From assembly GCA_037501455.1 (NCBI GenBank), contig CM074863.1, forward strand, positions 56,835,501 to 56,899,500: a stretch of 64,000 bases of DNA, read 5' to 3'. The DNA is from Lantana camara. Lineage: Eukaryota > Streptophyta > Magnoliopsida > Lamiales > Verbenaceae. Each line of letters opens with the position of its first letter. Position 1 is the stretch's first letter. Positions 22,901 to 32,774 of this stretch are shown here, in pieces. The notes beneath the pieces are model-generated. The model saw nothing but the letters and a program-made list of their open reading frames with translations. It had not been told where the DNA came from and searched no databases. A program made the position numbers and the translations under genes.

Positions 22901-23858
22901 GAAGGATGACATGAAAGTGACTAAGTTATGGTTATCGAACCAATTCGAGATGAAAGATCTTGGTGATGCGTCCTATATCCTTGGAATTAAAATCTATAGA
23001 GATAGATCTAGAAGGTTAATAGGACTATCACAGTCGATGTACATTGACAAAGTATTGAAGAGATTCAATATGGAGTCAGCAAAGGTTAAGAACCTTCCTA
23101 TGAGTGTAGGAACATGTCTTTCAAAGAAGATGTGTCCTAAGACTAACCTTGAGAAGGAAAGAATGACTCATACACCTTATGCATCAGCAATAGGTAGCAT
23201 AATGTATGCAATGTTGTGTACTCGACCGGATGTGGCTTATGCACTTAGTGTAACAAGTCGTTTCCAATCTGACCCTGGAGATGGTCACTGGGCTGCCGTG
23301 AAGAATATTCTTAAGTACTTGAAGAGTACTAAAGATTTATTCTTAGTTTACGGAGGTCAAAAAGATCTTACTGTCGAAGGATACTGCGATGCAAGCTTTG
23401 CATCTGACTTAGATGATTTTAAGTCAATGTCAGGATACATTTTCTGCCTAAACGGCGGAGCAGTGAGTTGGAAGAGTTCCAAGCAGACAACCACTGCAGA
23501 TTCGACCACTGAGGCCGAATACTTAGCTGCAAATGATGCAGCTAAGGAAGGTGTTTGGATTAGAAACTTCATTCAAGAGTTGAATGTTGTTCCTAGCATG
23601 AAAGACCCCATTACGGTGTTTTGTGACAACACTGGGGCGGTTGCTCAAGCAAGAGAACCAAGATCTCACCAACGGACCAAGCACATTATGAGGAAGTATC
23701 ACCTAATCCGTGATATTATCAAAAGAGGAGATGTGCAAATTGAGAGGGTCACATCAGCAGAGAACGTGGCAGATCCACTTACTAAACCCCTTAGTCGAGA
23801 AGCTTTCCAAGGTCATCTTCAGAAGATGGGACTTAGAGTAGCTTTAGAATGGCTTTGA
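19938..23858 (+). CDS. gag-pol: Copia-1 gag-pol polyprotein, intact
   Basis: 1306 residues in one frame. Gag (about 1-275) ends in a Lys-rich stretch and one zinc knuckle, CX2CX4HX4C at C255-C268. Protease has the DTG active site at D296. The GAG pre-integrase HHCC region (about 425-465) contains WHARLGH. The integrase core shows D491, D554 and E590, the last two with 35 residues between them. Reverse transcriptase has D893 and YVDD at 978-981. RNase H acidic residues are at about D1151, E1192 and D1230. The protein would assemble virus-like particles, copy the RNA and integrate the cDNA. The start is the first in-frame ATG in a good context (AAATGGC), with no upstream in-frame extension. All catalytic motifs are present, so it could be functional. 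Confidence 0.96.
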   Translation: MATKNPLVSILESNKLTGPNYSDWLRNLKIILDSEKRTYVLFEGEPTPEGEAPTRAERDAIQKWKDDNLQARCLMLANMSPDLQRQHEAMEFAWEIYDHLEQLYRPHERVTRYNTSKELFHLRMREGSSVHEYELKFLALTEKLASMDMPLKDELSVDLLLASLPPSFNPFVLNFNMNHAGATVAELISQLVTAESTIKKDNKVLMVNAPSSSSGPSKGKGKKAQKKKKKPLRPTGGISKGKAQKKKRDQKEDVCFHCGKAGHWRRNCPEYKATLKKGIFLVEVNLSINSSSWVLDTGCGTHICNDVQMLSEVQQLKEGECVLKIGDGSNVEARALGTIRLDLGSFELVLNKVLYVPNIIRNIISVPILDCEGYETYIKNGKYFIKRNNSSVHIGTLSNGLYLTQNINIMNIQRETKRKRDDKVSAPLWHARLGHISKNRITKINTLGSFSENDLKELTSCESCLKGKMSKVPFKGTVERATKVLDLIHTDVCGPLSVSTRSNHQYFITFTDDFSRYGYVYLMKYKSEAFEKFLEFQKEVENQTGHKIKTLRSDRGGEYLSEEFLNHLKDNGIISQWTPPGTPQLNGVSERRNRTLLDMVRSMMSFTDLPPSFWGYALESAAKILNLVPSKSVPKTPCEMWHGKIPSYSYLRIWGCPAYVKRTVGDKLESRSNLCYFVGYPKESIGYYFYDQSEQKVFVSRNATFLEEPFLKEKKGKIIELEEVQNDPTPPTEETSHSDQPQPITNFDTHENPPLRRSERTPRQPERWYGFFHEISQKDNDPLTYEEALSDSDSEQWIEAMKSEMDSMNSNQVWTLVDLPDGVKPIGCKCIFKRKLGVDGSIAAYKARLVAKGFTQRPGVDFDETFSPVAMQKSIRIMLAIAAYYDYEIWQMDVKTAFLNGDIDKDIYMEQPIGFTFSGSEQKVCKLQRSIYGLKQASRNWNIRFDESVKAFGFIQILNESCVYRKELETSVQFLVLYVDDILLIGNSKDDMKVTKLWLSNQFEMKDLGDASYILGIKIYRDRSRRLIGLSQSMYIDKVLKRFNMESAKVKNLPMSVGTCLSKKMCPKTNLEKERMTHTPYASAIGSIMYAMLCTRPDVAYALSVTSRFQSDPGDGHWAAVKNILKYLKSTKDLFLVYGGQKDLTVEGYCDASFASDLDDFKSMSGYIFCLNGGAVSWKSSKQTTTADSTTEAEYLAANDAAKEGVWIRNFIQELNVVPSMKDPITVFCDNTGAVAQAREPRSHQRTKHIMRKYHLIRDIIKRGDVQIERVTSAENVADPLTKPLSREAFQGHLQKMGLRVALEWL

Positions 23859-23874
23859 CGGGCAAGTGGGAGAT
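23859..23874 (+). other. Copia-1 polypurine tract
   Basis: CGGGCAAGTGGGAGAT lies between the stop codon and the 3' LTR. Copia-2 has the same tract (complement of 34884-34898), which supports the assignment. Confidence 0.85.
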
Positions 23875-25829
23875 TGTTAGGAATAGTGCCCTAGAAAGCC
23901 GATTGTATATCTGCTTTGTGCTTTTCCTTATTGTAATCACAGACAATCTTTGAATGAACTAACGAATTGAGGCAAACACTTCTTTATATGCTCTTGTTTG
24001 GTATGCGTTTACTTTAGCTGTGCATGTATGAGAACTCCCCTAATCCTGATGACTTTAGGACTCTACCATTTAGGTGAAATGGTTCATGAAACGAGCCCTA
24101 TATCACATGAGTCATGATTAGTAAAATACTCCAAGCCGATGAGTCCTACACACAGTGGGAGTGTCAACCTGACTCCTCTAAGGCTTGCTTGTGGGATCAC
24201 GCCCTTAAGAAGGACCACCTTGTTTCATGGAGGTGCAAAGTGTATAGTTGATACGTGCGTGATACATGAGGGTGCTTACTTTAATAAGTAAGTTCACTGA
24301 GGTGCCCCGTGTGAGAACATTCCTAAATGGGAAAGGAAGTTTCTATTTCAGGAAATGGAAACTTCCAGATTAGGAAATATCTCACGAGTCATTGATGTGA
24401 TTAATTGATCCTTAGACTTGAGGTTCCTTGTCACTTTATGAGTTAACTCTGTAGTCTTAGGTATAAGCTTTAAAGGGTGTCGCCTTAGACAACTGATTCA
24501 AGGCTTATGCTGGGGCTGCACAAGTGATTCATGAAAGTGAATGAGAATCAAGAAAGGACCTACACTTGCATTTGCAAGGTGATCTCTTATTGTGTAAGTC
24601 ATTCATATGCCATATGGAGTCCTTGGCCAAGGCAGTAGATCAAGACATCAAGAAAAGTGTTTCTTGGATTGAGATCAAATGGATATGAAATGCACTTAGC
24701 TTTAAGACCGGATTATTAGGGTTCTGATTATTCCCTTGCCCTAGATCTTGGTTGAGAGATAGTAAGTAGGAGGATTGTATCTCACATGAATCAATGACTT
24801 AAAGGTTCTGTCGAATCCGAACATTCCAATTCAGCTAGGGGTTAAACACCTGTTGCTAGACTATGGTCGTTTAATCTGTGGACTGATTAATTAATTAGTG
24901 AATTAATTAATTAGGGTCACTGCTAATTGAATTGAGAACCTAGAGGGTCACACACAACAACTTGGTTACATGAGTTGAGGCTTGAAATTGATTAAACGAG
25001 TTAATCGGGCCAAGAGGGTTCCACACGTGTGAATTCACACGTGTGGCTCACGTGAGTGACACGTGTCACTGTGACACGTGTCACACACGTGTGTATATAT
25101 ATATATATTATATATATTAAATAATTAATTAGTTAATTATTTAATAGACTTTGGTTTAATTTTGAATTAAAAAGAAAGTCTAATTTTGGAGAAAATAATC
25201 TAGTTAATTAATTATGAATTAATTAATTAGATAAAAATAAGTTATTTATTTTATAATAAATAAAGTATAAAATTATCCAAAAATAGTTTGGATATTTTTA
25301 AGCTCTCTTAGAAGTTGACTAGAAATAGAATTCAAAGTCAAAGTTGGAAAATACTTGATGATCAAGTAATAGGAGAGAGAGGAACCAAATCCTAGTCCAA
25401 TAAGGACTAGGTTCGGCCGTCCCTCCCCTTTCCTATATATAGGGGAGCTAATGCTCCCCTTTAGAGCTAATTGACAATTCTTGGTTCATGTGTTGAACAC
25501 CTTCCTTTCTCCAAGATTAAATTAAAACCCTAGGTTAAGCCTAAACACTAACTAGAGAACTAGCATCCTTACTAGTTAGATTGTGATCAAGTTGGTGGAC
25601 TTTCTCTAGAGACTTCAAGTTAGAAGTTTGAAGATTCGAGCTTTACCAAGGAGAGGGGATCAAGCCGCGAGAAGAGCGTTCTTGGGTGGCTTGAAACGCT
25701 TCAAGAAAGAATAAAAGAAAAGTAAGTTTTCTATCTTTACGAATTTGGTTACACGATTGCGAGTTCAAGGTCCTTTTGTTGGGAAAATTTTTTTAAATTC
25801 CGCTGCTTTCTGATTCGTGTTTTCCAACA
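23875..25829 (+). repeat. Copia-1 3' LTR
   Basis: 1955 bp, same length as the 5' LTR with a single difference found. Ends CCAACA before the right target duplication (25830-25834). Confidence 0.95.
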
Positions 25830-26383
25830 AGCTGGATTCCCTTAAATTTAGGGGTTTGAGAAATGCCGGATTTTCTCAAACTAGAATGTCTGAAAGATGT
25901 GAAATCTGATAGACTTAGGCTGAGAGACGGGGTTCTCTCAATTGTGTGCCTGAGAGACGGGGCTCTCTCTTTTGTGTGTTGAGAAACGGGGTTTTCTCTT
26001 TTGTGTGTGCTGAGGGACGGGGTTCCTTCGCTTGTGTGTCGAGAGATGGGATTCTCTCTCTTGTTTGTTGCGGTTGCGTTACTTCTGGCCAGACGACAGT
26101 TTGCAAGCAACGAGGACGTGACGGTATCAAGCTTTGGGTGCAGTGGCCTAGAGGGGATCAAACGAGTTTGAAGTGACCAACGGTCAAGTGCTCAGCGGAA
26201 CCCTAGTGACAACGAGGCACTGTGAAGGGAGTTGATACTAACTGAGGAAGAAGTATCCTGAGGAGTTTGCAGTTCACCTAGATCAGAGTTGCGCAACGGA
26301 AGATTGAAGTGGAACTCGTTTCAGCCTCGTTCAAGATCCGACCTTAGGACCTGAGGACAGGTCCTTTTGAAGGAGGGGAGTTC
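25830..26383 (+). mobile_element. LARD1 internal domain 4, right part
   Basis: Resumes in hairpin 6 (GCTGGATTCCC) and carries hairpins 7-13 to 26058, the unassigned spacer, and the pre-polypurine hairpin and purine tract before LTR-5. Confidence 0.9.
25831..26058. repeat. Hairpin array, copy 4, right part
   Basis: Second arm of hairpin 6 and hairpins 7-13, matching copy 3. The left part is at 15493-15669. Confidence 0.87.
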
Positions 26384-29300
26384 TGTAAGATCCCGTTCGT
26401 TCGACTTATAAGGTACGCCACATTTCAACCTTTTTATGTGTTTAATTAGGTGATTTTGTATTTTGCTCGGCCCTATTTGAACTCTTTAAGAGTTTAGGGT
26501 CCTTTTTGTAATTTTCTCTTTCTAGGGGTTTTTCGATCATTTATCGTTCGAACGAGATTTTGACCATTTTGACCCCTTCAATACGTTCGGGGCATCGAAA
26601 CGAGTTCGTAGACTCTGAGTTTGCCCAATTCTGACGTCGTTAACCCCTTCTTCCGACCGTTTTCGTGTATGAGGACCCAAGATTTATACCCGGATTCTCG
26701 CTTTTCGTGCCAAAGGCAGCAGACCCAGCTCTCTCTCTCTCTTCTCCCGCGATTCAGTCACTATTCACAGACACTTAAGGTGTGTTTTCACACACTACTC
26801 AAACTCGCTCGTTTCTCGACGGAATTCGACGATCCAATAGTCCATTTCGGAAAGTTCTACGATGCAGTCACAACCGTATGAAGATCTCGACCAACCGACG
26901 GGCGGAGGAGGCCCGTTTCAGCGATTTTCAATCACGGTAGAAAAGGGGGCGGACCACCGCCACTTCGCCGCCCCTCGCGGCGGTTTGCGGTGGGATTCCG
27001 GCGACACGAGCCCCAGACCCATGATGAAGAAGTCCCGGCGCAGCCTTGGACGTTGGCGGTGCGGCCATCCGGGCCGCAGTTGAGCCCCACGCGCCGCCTG
27101 AAGCTCGCGGCTTCGGCACGCGGCACTGTAGCGGCGGCGATTTCGCCGCTCCGGTGGTCTTTTTCGACGAAGGTTAGGGTTTTCCAAGGTTTTTGACTAT
27201 CCCGAGTTCATTTCCGGCATCGATTTCACCCAATTTTGGCCGTAGCTGGTGGTTCCGGCGATGGGAGTGGCGGCAGAAACTTCTGCGGCCAACGGGGCCA
27301 TTTTCTGGCCATCTTTTGGCCTCGGGTTCTTCACGAAAGTTGTTTGGAGCGACGAGAACTAGTGGCCTTTGATCACAAGACTCCAGATTCAGCCAATTGG
27401 CGGCGGATCGCGGTGGCACATCGGCTGTTCAACGGCGGCACCACCTCCGGGGATTTTTCCGGCCGGAAAGCTTAGGGCTTTTGTAAAGCTCGTCACGGGT
27501 AAGCCGATACCACTTTCAGATCTCATTTCGGTTCACCGGTTTGGAAGTAATTGAAGTTTGAAGATTTTAGGGTTTTCGTATTCTTGGATTTGAAATTGGA
27601 GACATTGGCTTGGAATTTGCAGAAATTGGTTGAGGAATTGGAACGAGCACGAGGAGTACTTGCACGGATGATTTTTCGGGGCACGCTCCGGCGGCGGCCG
27701 AGCGGCGGCCTGCCACTGTTCTGGCGGCTCCGTTGGCGGCGATCCGGTGGGCTTCGGACAGAATGTCCGTCTCGTGATGGTGAGTCCGTTGCCCTTTCCA
27801 TTCGTTAATCGGACACTCGGTTTATTTTCTGTGAATTTATTTGTATAATTGTGAATTTTTAATTATTTGTTCTAATTGTGATTTTAACGCGATATACTTG
27901 ATTTGCCGATCGAATTGTACTTCAATGTATATGAAATGATTGTATGAAATAGAACTTGATATATTTGAACGTCTTGATTTGCAATTTAATTCTGGTTTGT
28001 TGAATTTGTTAATTGTTTAATTTAAGAGGGGGTGTTTGTGTAATTTCTGGAAAAGTATGAATTGTTTAATTTGAATAGGTAAACCTTAGTAATTAAATCT
28101 AATATGTAATACATGAATTTAATATGTAAAATATGAATTGTATGAATTGAGTAGGGTTAGAATTTGATTTGTAACCAAGTGAAATTTATATGAATTAGGA
28201 AGCATACTATTATGATTTATTTGATTTACTAATATGTGTCATTTGGTATGATAGGTGCTACCTGAATTTGCATGAAATGAATTAAGTAAACTTCGTTAAT
28301 TAAATTTGTTATACAATCCATGAATTGTTTATGTGATAAATGAATAATATGATTTGATTAAATTATGTAATGTTTCTTCTGCAAATAATTGCTAGGCATT
28401 TGATCCCGGCTTGTGTGATTGCATTTTTCGTGCGTCTCTATGGGGTTGTTTAAGTCTGAGTCTGAGTCGTGTGTTGTGTTTTGTGTGTCCAGTTGGTACT
28501 GGTGCACCCGGGGTGGTGACTTGTGGCCGTGCAGGTTCTGGGATGAACCATCTGCTGTGTCTTCGGCTGTGTTTGGTTCCAGGTGAGGTTAGGATATAGT
28601 TATACCCTATTGCAATGTGCTCGTTTTTGAATGTGTGCGATTTATAAGCCTTGTATATACGTAGATATGTGTGAAATATGTACTTTGATGGTTTTGTTAT
28701 AAGTTTGAAAGTACGAAACGCTATGTATGAGCCTATGTATGCTTGATTTCGATTTGTTATGCTTTTGAAGTCGTTCTGTGTGATATGTACGTACGATATG
28801 CATGAGATATGTCTGTTCATCTGTCTGTCTGTCTGTTGCGGGTTAAGCTTCCGATTTCCGTGATCAGTGTAAGTGTGATTTTTGCGTTATGCCTGGGGCC
28901 CCGACGATAGGATCAACCCGGAACCCCCCATGAGGAGGTGGGGGATGGAGTCCTTGGGTGTGAATGTCATGAAACTCATACCCTGACATATTATTGTGCA
29001 TGGTTAGGGTATGTACAGCCCTTCCATCATCCGGTGAAAGGTATGTGTGTTTGCCTTATGTTTTATGATTTGCATTTTGGTTTTGAGTTGTGTCTGTCAG
29101 TCTCAAGTTCGTGAAACGGGAGTAGATTCCTAAATTAAGATAAAATTTGGTGTACTTTCAATCTAATAAAATATGCTCCGGTATGTGTGCTAAGTCCGCA
29201 TGAACGTGTGCTAGTCTGCATGTGTTTGAACGTATGTTTTGAGTTATGTTTAAGTTAAGTTTTGTTTGTTCTGTTTCGGATAGGTCACCATTTATATATA

Positions 29301-30037
29301 TTATCACGGGAAACTGTTTTGGCGTACAAAAACTAACCCCGGGTTCACGAACGTTACTTTTATTACGTGCTGTGCTCTATATATATGTAGGTGTGTGTGG
29401 GTAGCCCCTCGCTCAGTCTTTGGACTGACCCCTCCCCGTTTATGTTTTTAGTGTGCAGGTTTCGGTTTGGGTTCACGTTGGAGTTCGTGCTAGGCGGCGG
29501 TGTGTCGTGTCTTTTGAGTCTGTGTCTGCACGTTTCAGTTTGTTAAGTATTTGGTTCTGATTTATAATTCGTAAATTCTGTATAAGATATGTTCTGTGCA
29601 GGTTTGGATTTATGAATTGAATGTTTGGAATTTCGGGACAGGTTAGGACAGGTGCTTGGATTAGTTGAACCCGTCTTGATTGTATGATTATTCGGGATAG
29701 GTTTCTAGGGCCAGTTGAACCTGTTTTATTGTGTAATTGTTCGGGACAGGATAGGACAGGTTTGCTGGATTAGTTGAACCCGTGTAGTTAATTTTATACT
29801 TATAATGCGCGGTATGTTTAAAGTATGAAAATTTTTGGAAAGTTGGCTTGTCGTATTGCTTCCGCTGTCATGTTTCGCATCTTTTCTTTCGTACAGGGTT
29901 AGGTACCGCCTAGCTAGTGGGTGCGTTCTTCGTTTGTCACCCGTTCGCTATGACTTGGTACGTGTGTGGACTCTCCATTTCGTACATGTGTTGGGTCATA
30001 GTCGGGGGTGTGATGCCCCACTGCTTGGGGTGTTACA
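26384..30037 (+). repeat. LARD1 LTR-5, last of the array
   Basis: 3654 bp, TGTAAG...TTACA. Closest to LTR-4. Conserved hairpin at 29413-29428. What follows is not a PBS but the 3' end of a different gypsy LTR, so this LTR closes the array. Confidence 0.92.
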
Positions 30038-30411
30038 GTAGCCCTGTGTATGGCATTCGTATTCGGCCCTGTGTGGCACTTGATGATTATTACATTATGT
30101 TGATATTCGGGATTAGGTATCTATGCTAGTTGAACCCGTCACCTGTTATGCTTGTTGATATTCGGGACTAGGTATCTATGCTAGTTGAACCCGTCACTTG
30201 TTTTGAATGTTGATTTAAATGCTTCCGCTATCTTGTTTTGAATGTTTGAATTGCTTCCGCGCTCTGAGTTTTGTCGAGTTAGATCCCCCTAGCATAGCGT
30301 GTATGTTTGTCTCCCGTTCGCTCTGATTCGGATTCAGCATGGACTTCCATTTCATGTCCGGGTCTGGGTCATAGTGTGGGGGATATGGCATCCTCCGTTT
30401 GGGGTGTTACA
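30038..30411 (+). repeat. Gypsy-1 LTR, 3' remnant
   Basis: 374 bp ending GGGGTGTTACA directly before a PBS. It has a two-unit ~57-bp repeat (about 30101-30197, TTCGGGA...GTTGAACCCGT) related to the LARD1 minisatellite and the conserved terminal module (CCCGTTCGCT, CCATTTC, GTGGGGGAT). The upstream part of this LTR is missing or lies left of the LARD1 array. Confidence 0.85.
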
Positions 30412-30419
30412 TCCTTAAG

Positions 30420-30431
30420 TGGTATCAGAGC
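30420..30431 (+). other. Gypsy-1 primer-binding site (tRNA-Met)
   Basis: TGGTATCAGAGC, 8 bp after the LTR end. Confidence 0.9.
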
Positions 30432-30606
30432 TCTAGGTTGCAAAACCGAGCTCTAGTGTCATGTCGAGTCTGTCTAGTTGGTACGGCATAGGACAATGTG
30501 ATTATGTGACTCATTTACTTGAATACTTGTCTATTTCTAATACTTGTATACATACACACGTACTAATCCACATGCATCAATATTGCTTGAATCTTTGAAT
30601 TTCAGG

Positions 30607-32757
30607 ATGCCTCCTAGACGCCGTGACCGAGAGGCTTCAACGGATGCGCCAGCAGAGATTGATCAGAATGCTGTAGTGGAAGGTACAATACATATTCATG
30701 GCATATCATTACATGCATTATTTGATCCCGGGGCTACTCATTCTTTTATTGCCCGGGATATTGTTGCTTCTTTGCCTTTGCTTGCTGAGATATCTGCGCA
30801 TGTGTTTGTCGTGAGTTCTCCCTTGGGGGGGGAGGGAGCTTGGAGACGGACAGAGTGTTTCGTGAGTGTCCGGTGAGTTTTGAGGGTCGACTTTTTCCTG
30901 CTGATTTGATTGCGATGCCGATGGGGAGGTTTAAGGTGATTCTTGGGATGGATTGGCTTTCCCGACATGGTGCAGTTATGGATTGCCGTTTGAAGAGGAT
31001 TACTTTTGATTTTGCGGTGTTTTCGGGAGAGAGTTTGGGATCCAGCCCGTTTATATCCTTTGTTGAGGCTATAAGTTAGTCCGGGATGGTGCTACAGGTT
31101 TCTTGGCTTACCTTCTGAACAAACCCAAGGACCAAGTTAAGCTTGAGGAGACGGAGGTCGTACGGGAGTATCTAGTGTGTTCCCGGAGAGTTTGGGGTCT
31201 TTACCACCAGACAGGGATATTGAGTTTGTAGTGGACCTCTATCCCGGAGCTGAACCCTATTCGAAGACCCCCTACAGGATGGCTCTTGCCTAGTTGAAGG
31301 AGCTGAAGAAGCAGTTGGATGAGCTTCTGGTCAGCGGATACATTCGTCCGAGCACTTCTCCGTGGGGTGCTCCCGTCCTGTTTGTTAAGAAGAAAGATGG
31401 GATGTTAAGGATGTGTATAGACTACCGCGAGCTGAACAGGATGACAGTTAAGAACAAGTATCCATTACCCCATATTGAGGAGTTGTTTGATAGCTTGCGG
31501 GTTCGCGAGTGTACTCCAAATTGGATTTGAGGCAGGGATACTATCAGTTGAGGGTTAGAGAGGAGGATATCTCTAAGACTGGATTCAACACGAGATATGG
31601 ACACTTTGAGTTTGTGGTTATGCCGTTTGGGTTGATGAATGCTCCTGCGGTATTTATGGATATGATGCACAGGGTGTTTAGGGCGTTCCTTGATAAGTTC
31701 ATGGTGATCTTTATAGACGACATCTTGGTGTATTCGAGATCGGTTGAGGAGCATGCCTAGCATCTTTGGATTGTGTTGGAGACACTTAGAGAGCACAAGT
31801 TGTATGCTAAGTTCAGAAAGTGCGAGTTTTGGATTGATCGAGTCACTTTTCTGGGTCATATCATCCCATGCGATGGAATTGAGGTCGACCCCTCTAAGAT
31901 TGAAACGGTGTTACATTGGGAGAGGCCTAGGAATGCCTCTGAGATACAAAGTTTTCTGGGCTTGGCAAGTTATTATAGGAGATTTGTGATGGATTTCTCT
32001 AAGATTGTAGCCCCGTTATCTAGGTTGACTAAAGGAAACCAAGTTTGAATGGGATGATAGTTGTGAGATGAGTTTTCAGACTTTAAAGGAAAGGTTGACT
32101 ACAGCACTGGTTCTCTCCCTACCCGAGGGACTTGAGGGTTATGCAGTTTATGCAGATGCTTCTAAGGAAGGACTGGGTTGTGTGTTGATGTAGAACGGTC
32201 GGGTTGTAGCTTATGCCTCTAGGAAGTTGAAAGTGCATGAGCAGAATTACCCTACCCATGATCTAGAGCTTGCAGTAGTCGTGTTTGCGTTGTCTAAGTG
32301 GCGCCACTATCTCTATGGTGCTACGTTTGAGGTGTTCTCGGATCATAAGAGTCTTCAGTACTTGTTCATGCAGAAAGAGCTTAACTTGAGACAGAGGAGA
32401 TGGGTTGAGTTCTTAGAGGACTATGATTGCACGATTCGGTACCATCCGGGTAAGGAAAATGTGGTTGCCGACGCGTTGAGCAGGAAGGCCAGTATTTCGA
32501 GTTTAACGGCTGGGTTTTCTGAGCAGAGTTCAACTGTTATGGTTTCTGTGGCTAGGTTAGCCAACATCACAGTTCAGCCTGATTTGAAGCAGAGATTGTT
32601 GGAGGCTCAGTCTACGGATCCCGAGATTCAGAGATTGGTTGCTCGTTCTAGAGATGATCCAGAGACTAAGTTTGGGTTTGATGAATCTAGTTTGTTCAGG
32701 TTCAAGGCAAGAGTGTGTGTGCCTAACCAGATCAACAGGGTAATACTTGCTGGGAGG
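30607..32757 (+). pseudogene. Gypsy-1 gag-pol remnant, gag deleted and pol broken
   Basis: The ATG follows TTTCAGG. The first ~15 codons (MPPRRRDREAS) resemble the Gypsy-3 gag start, then the sequence jumps at about 30650 to the protease region (VVEGTIHIHG, LFDPGATHSF). Almost all of gag, over 1 kb, is deleted. Recognisable downstream are protease, RT ([19 protein letters not shown]) and RNase H up to the [11 protein letters not shown] linker. The frame is lost at a G-run near 30825, near 31070, near 31165, near 31500 and near 32040. In-frame stops occur at 31291-31293, 31758-31760 and 32191-32193. Homology ends near 32757, at the start of the integrase zinc region, where Copia-2 begins. It cannot make protein. 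Confidence 0.9.
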
Positions 32758-32774
32758 CGGGCCCAGAACATTAG

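Larger units (their letters stand above)
15670..25829 (+). mobile_element. Copia-1: complete Ty1/copia retrotransposon, apparently intact
   Basis: 10160 bp, flanked by a 5-bp near-perfect target duplication. Both LTRs are 1955 bp, start TGTTAGGAAT and end CCAACA. Reading by eye I found one difference (G at 15946, C at 24151). A tRNA-Met PBS, a 2.3 kb leader, one uninterrupted gag-pol ORF and a polypurine tract lie between them. The domain order protease-integrase-RT-RNase H defines Ty1/copia. Large size and long LTRs recall the Tork/Angela group, but I cannot assign a lineage without a tree. LTR identity and an open ORF indicate a very recent insertion. Confidence 0.95.
1..30037 (+). mobile_element. 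LARD1: tandem array of non-autonomous gypsy-type LTR elements sharing LTRs
   Basis: Five LTR copies (the first cut by the window start) alternate with four internal domains. Each LTR begins TGTAAGATCC and ends GGTGTTACA. Each internal domain begins with a tRNA-Met primer-binding site and ends with a polypurine tract. Unit period is 4840, 4912 and 4901 bp, plus a fourth unit enlarged by Copia-1. LTR and internal domains abut directly with no target duplications between units, so this is one LTR-internal-LTR-internal chain and not independent insertions. No ORF encodes gag or pol, so mobilisation would need proteins in trans. The size (long LTRs, non-coding interior) fits the LARD class. The right end at 30037 abuts a different gypsy LTR; the left end is outside the window. 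Confidence 0.9.

Noticed and set aside
30101..30197. Possible target duplications around the right end of the LARD1 array
   Set aside because: The left end of the array is outside the window, and the repeated phrases here are the LTR minisatellite.
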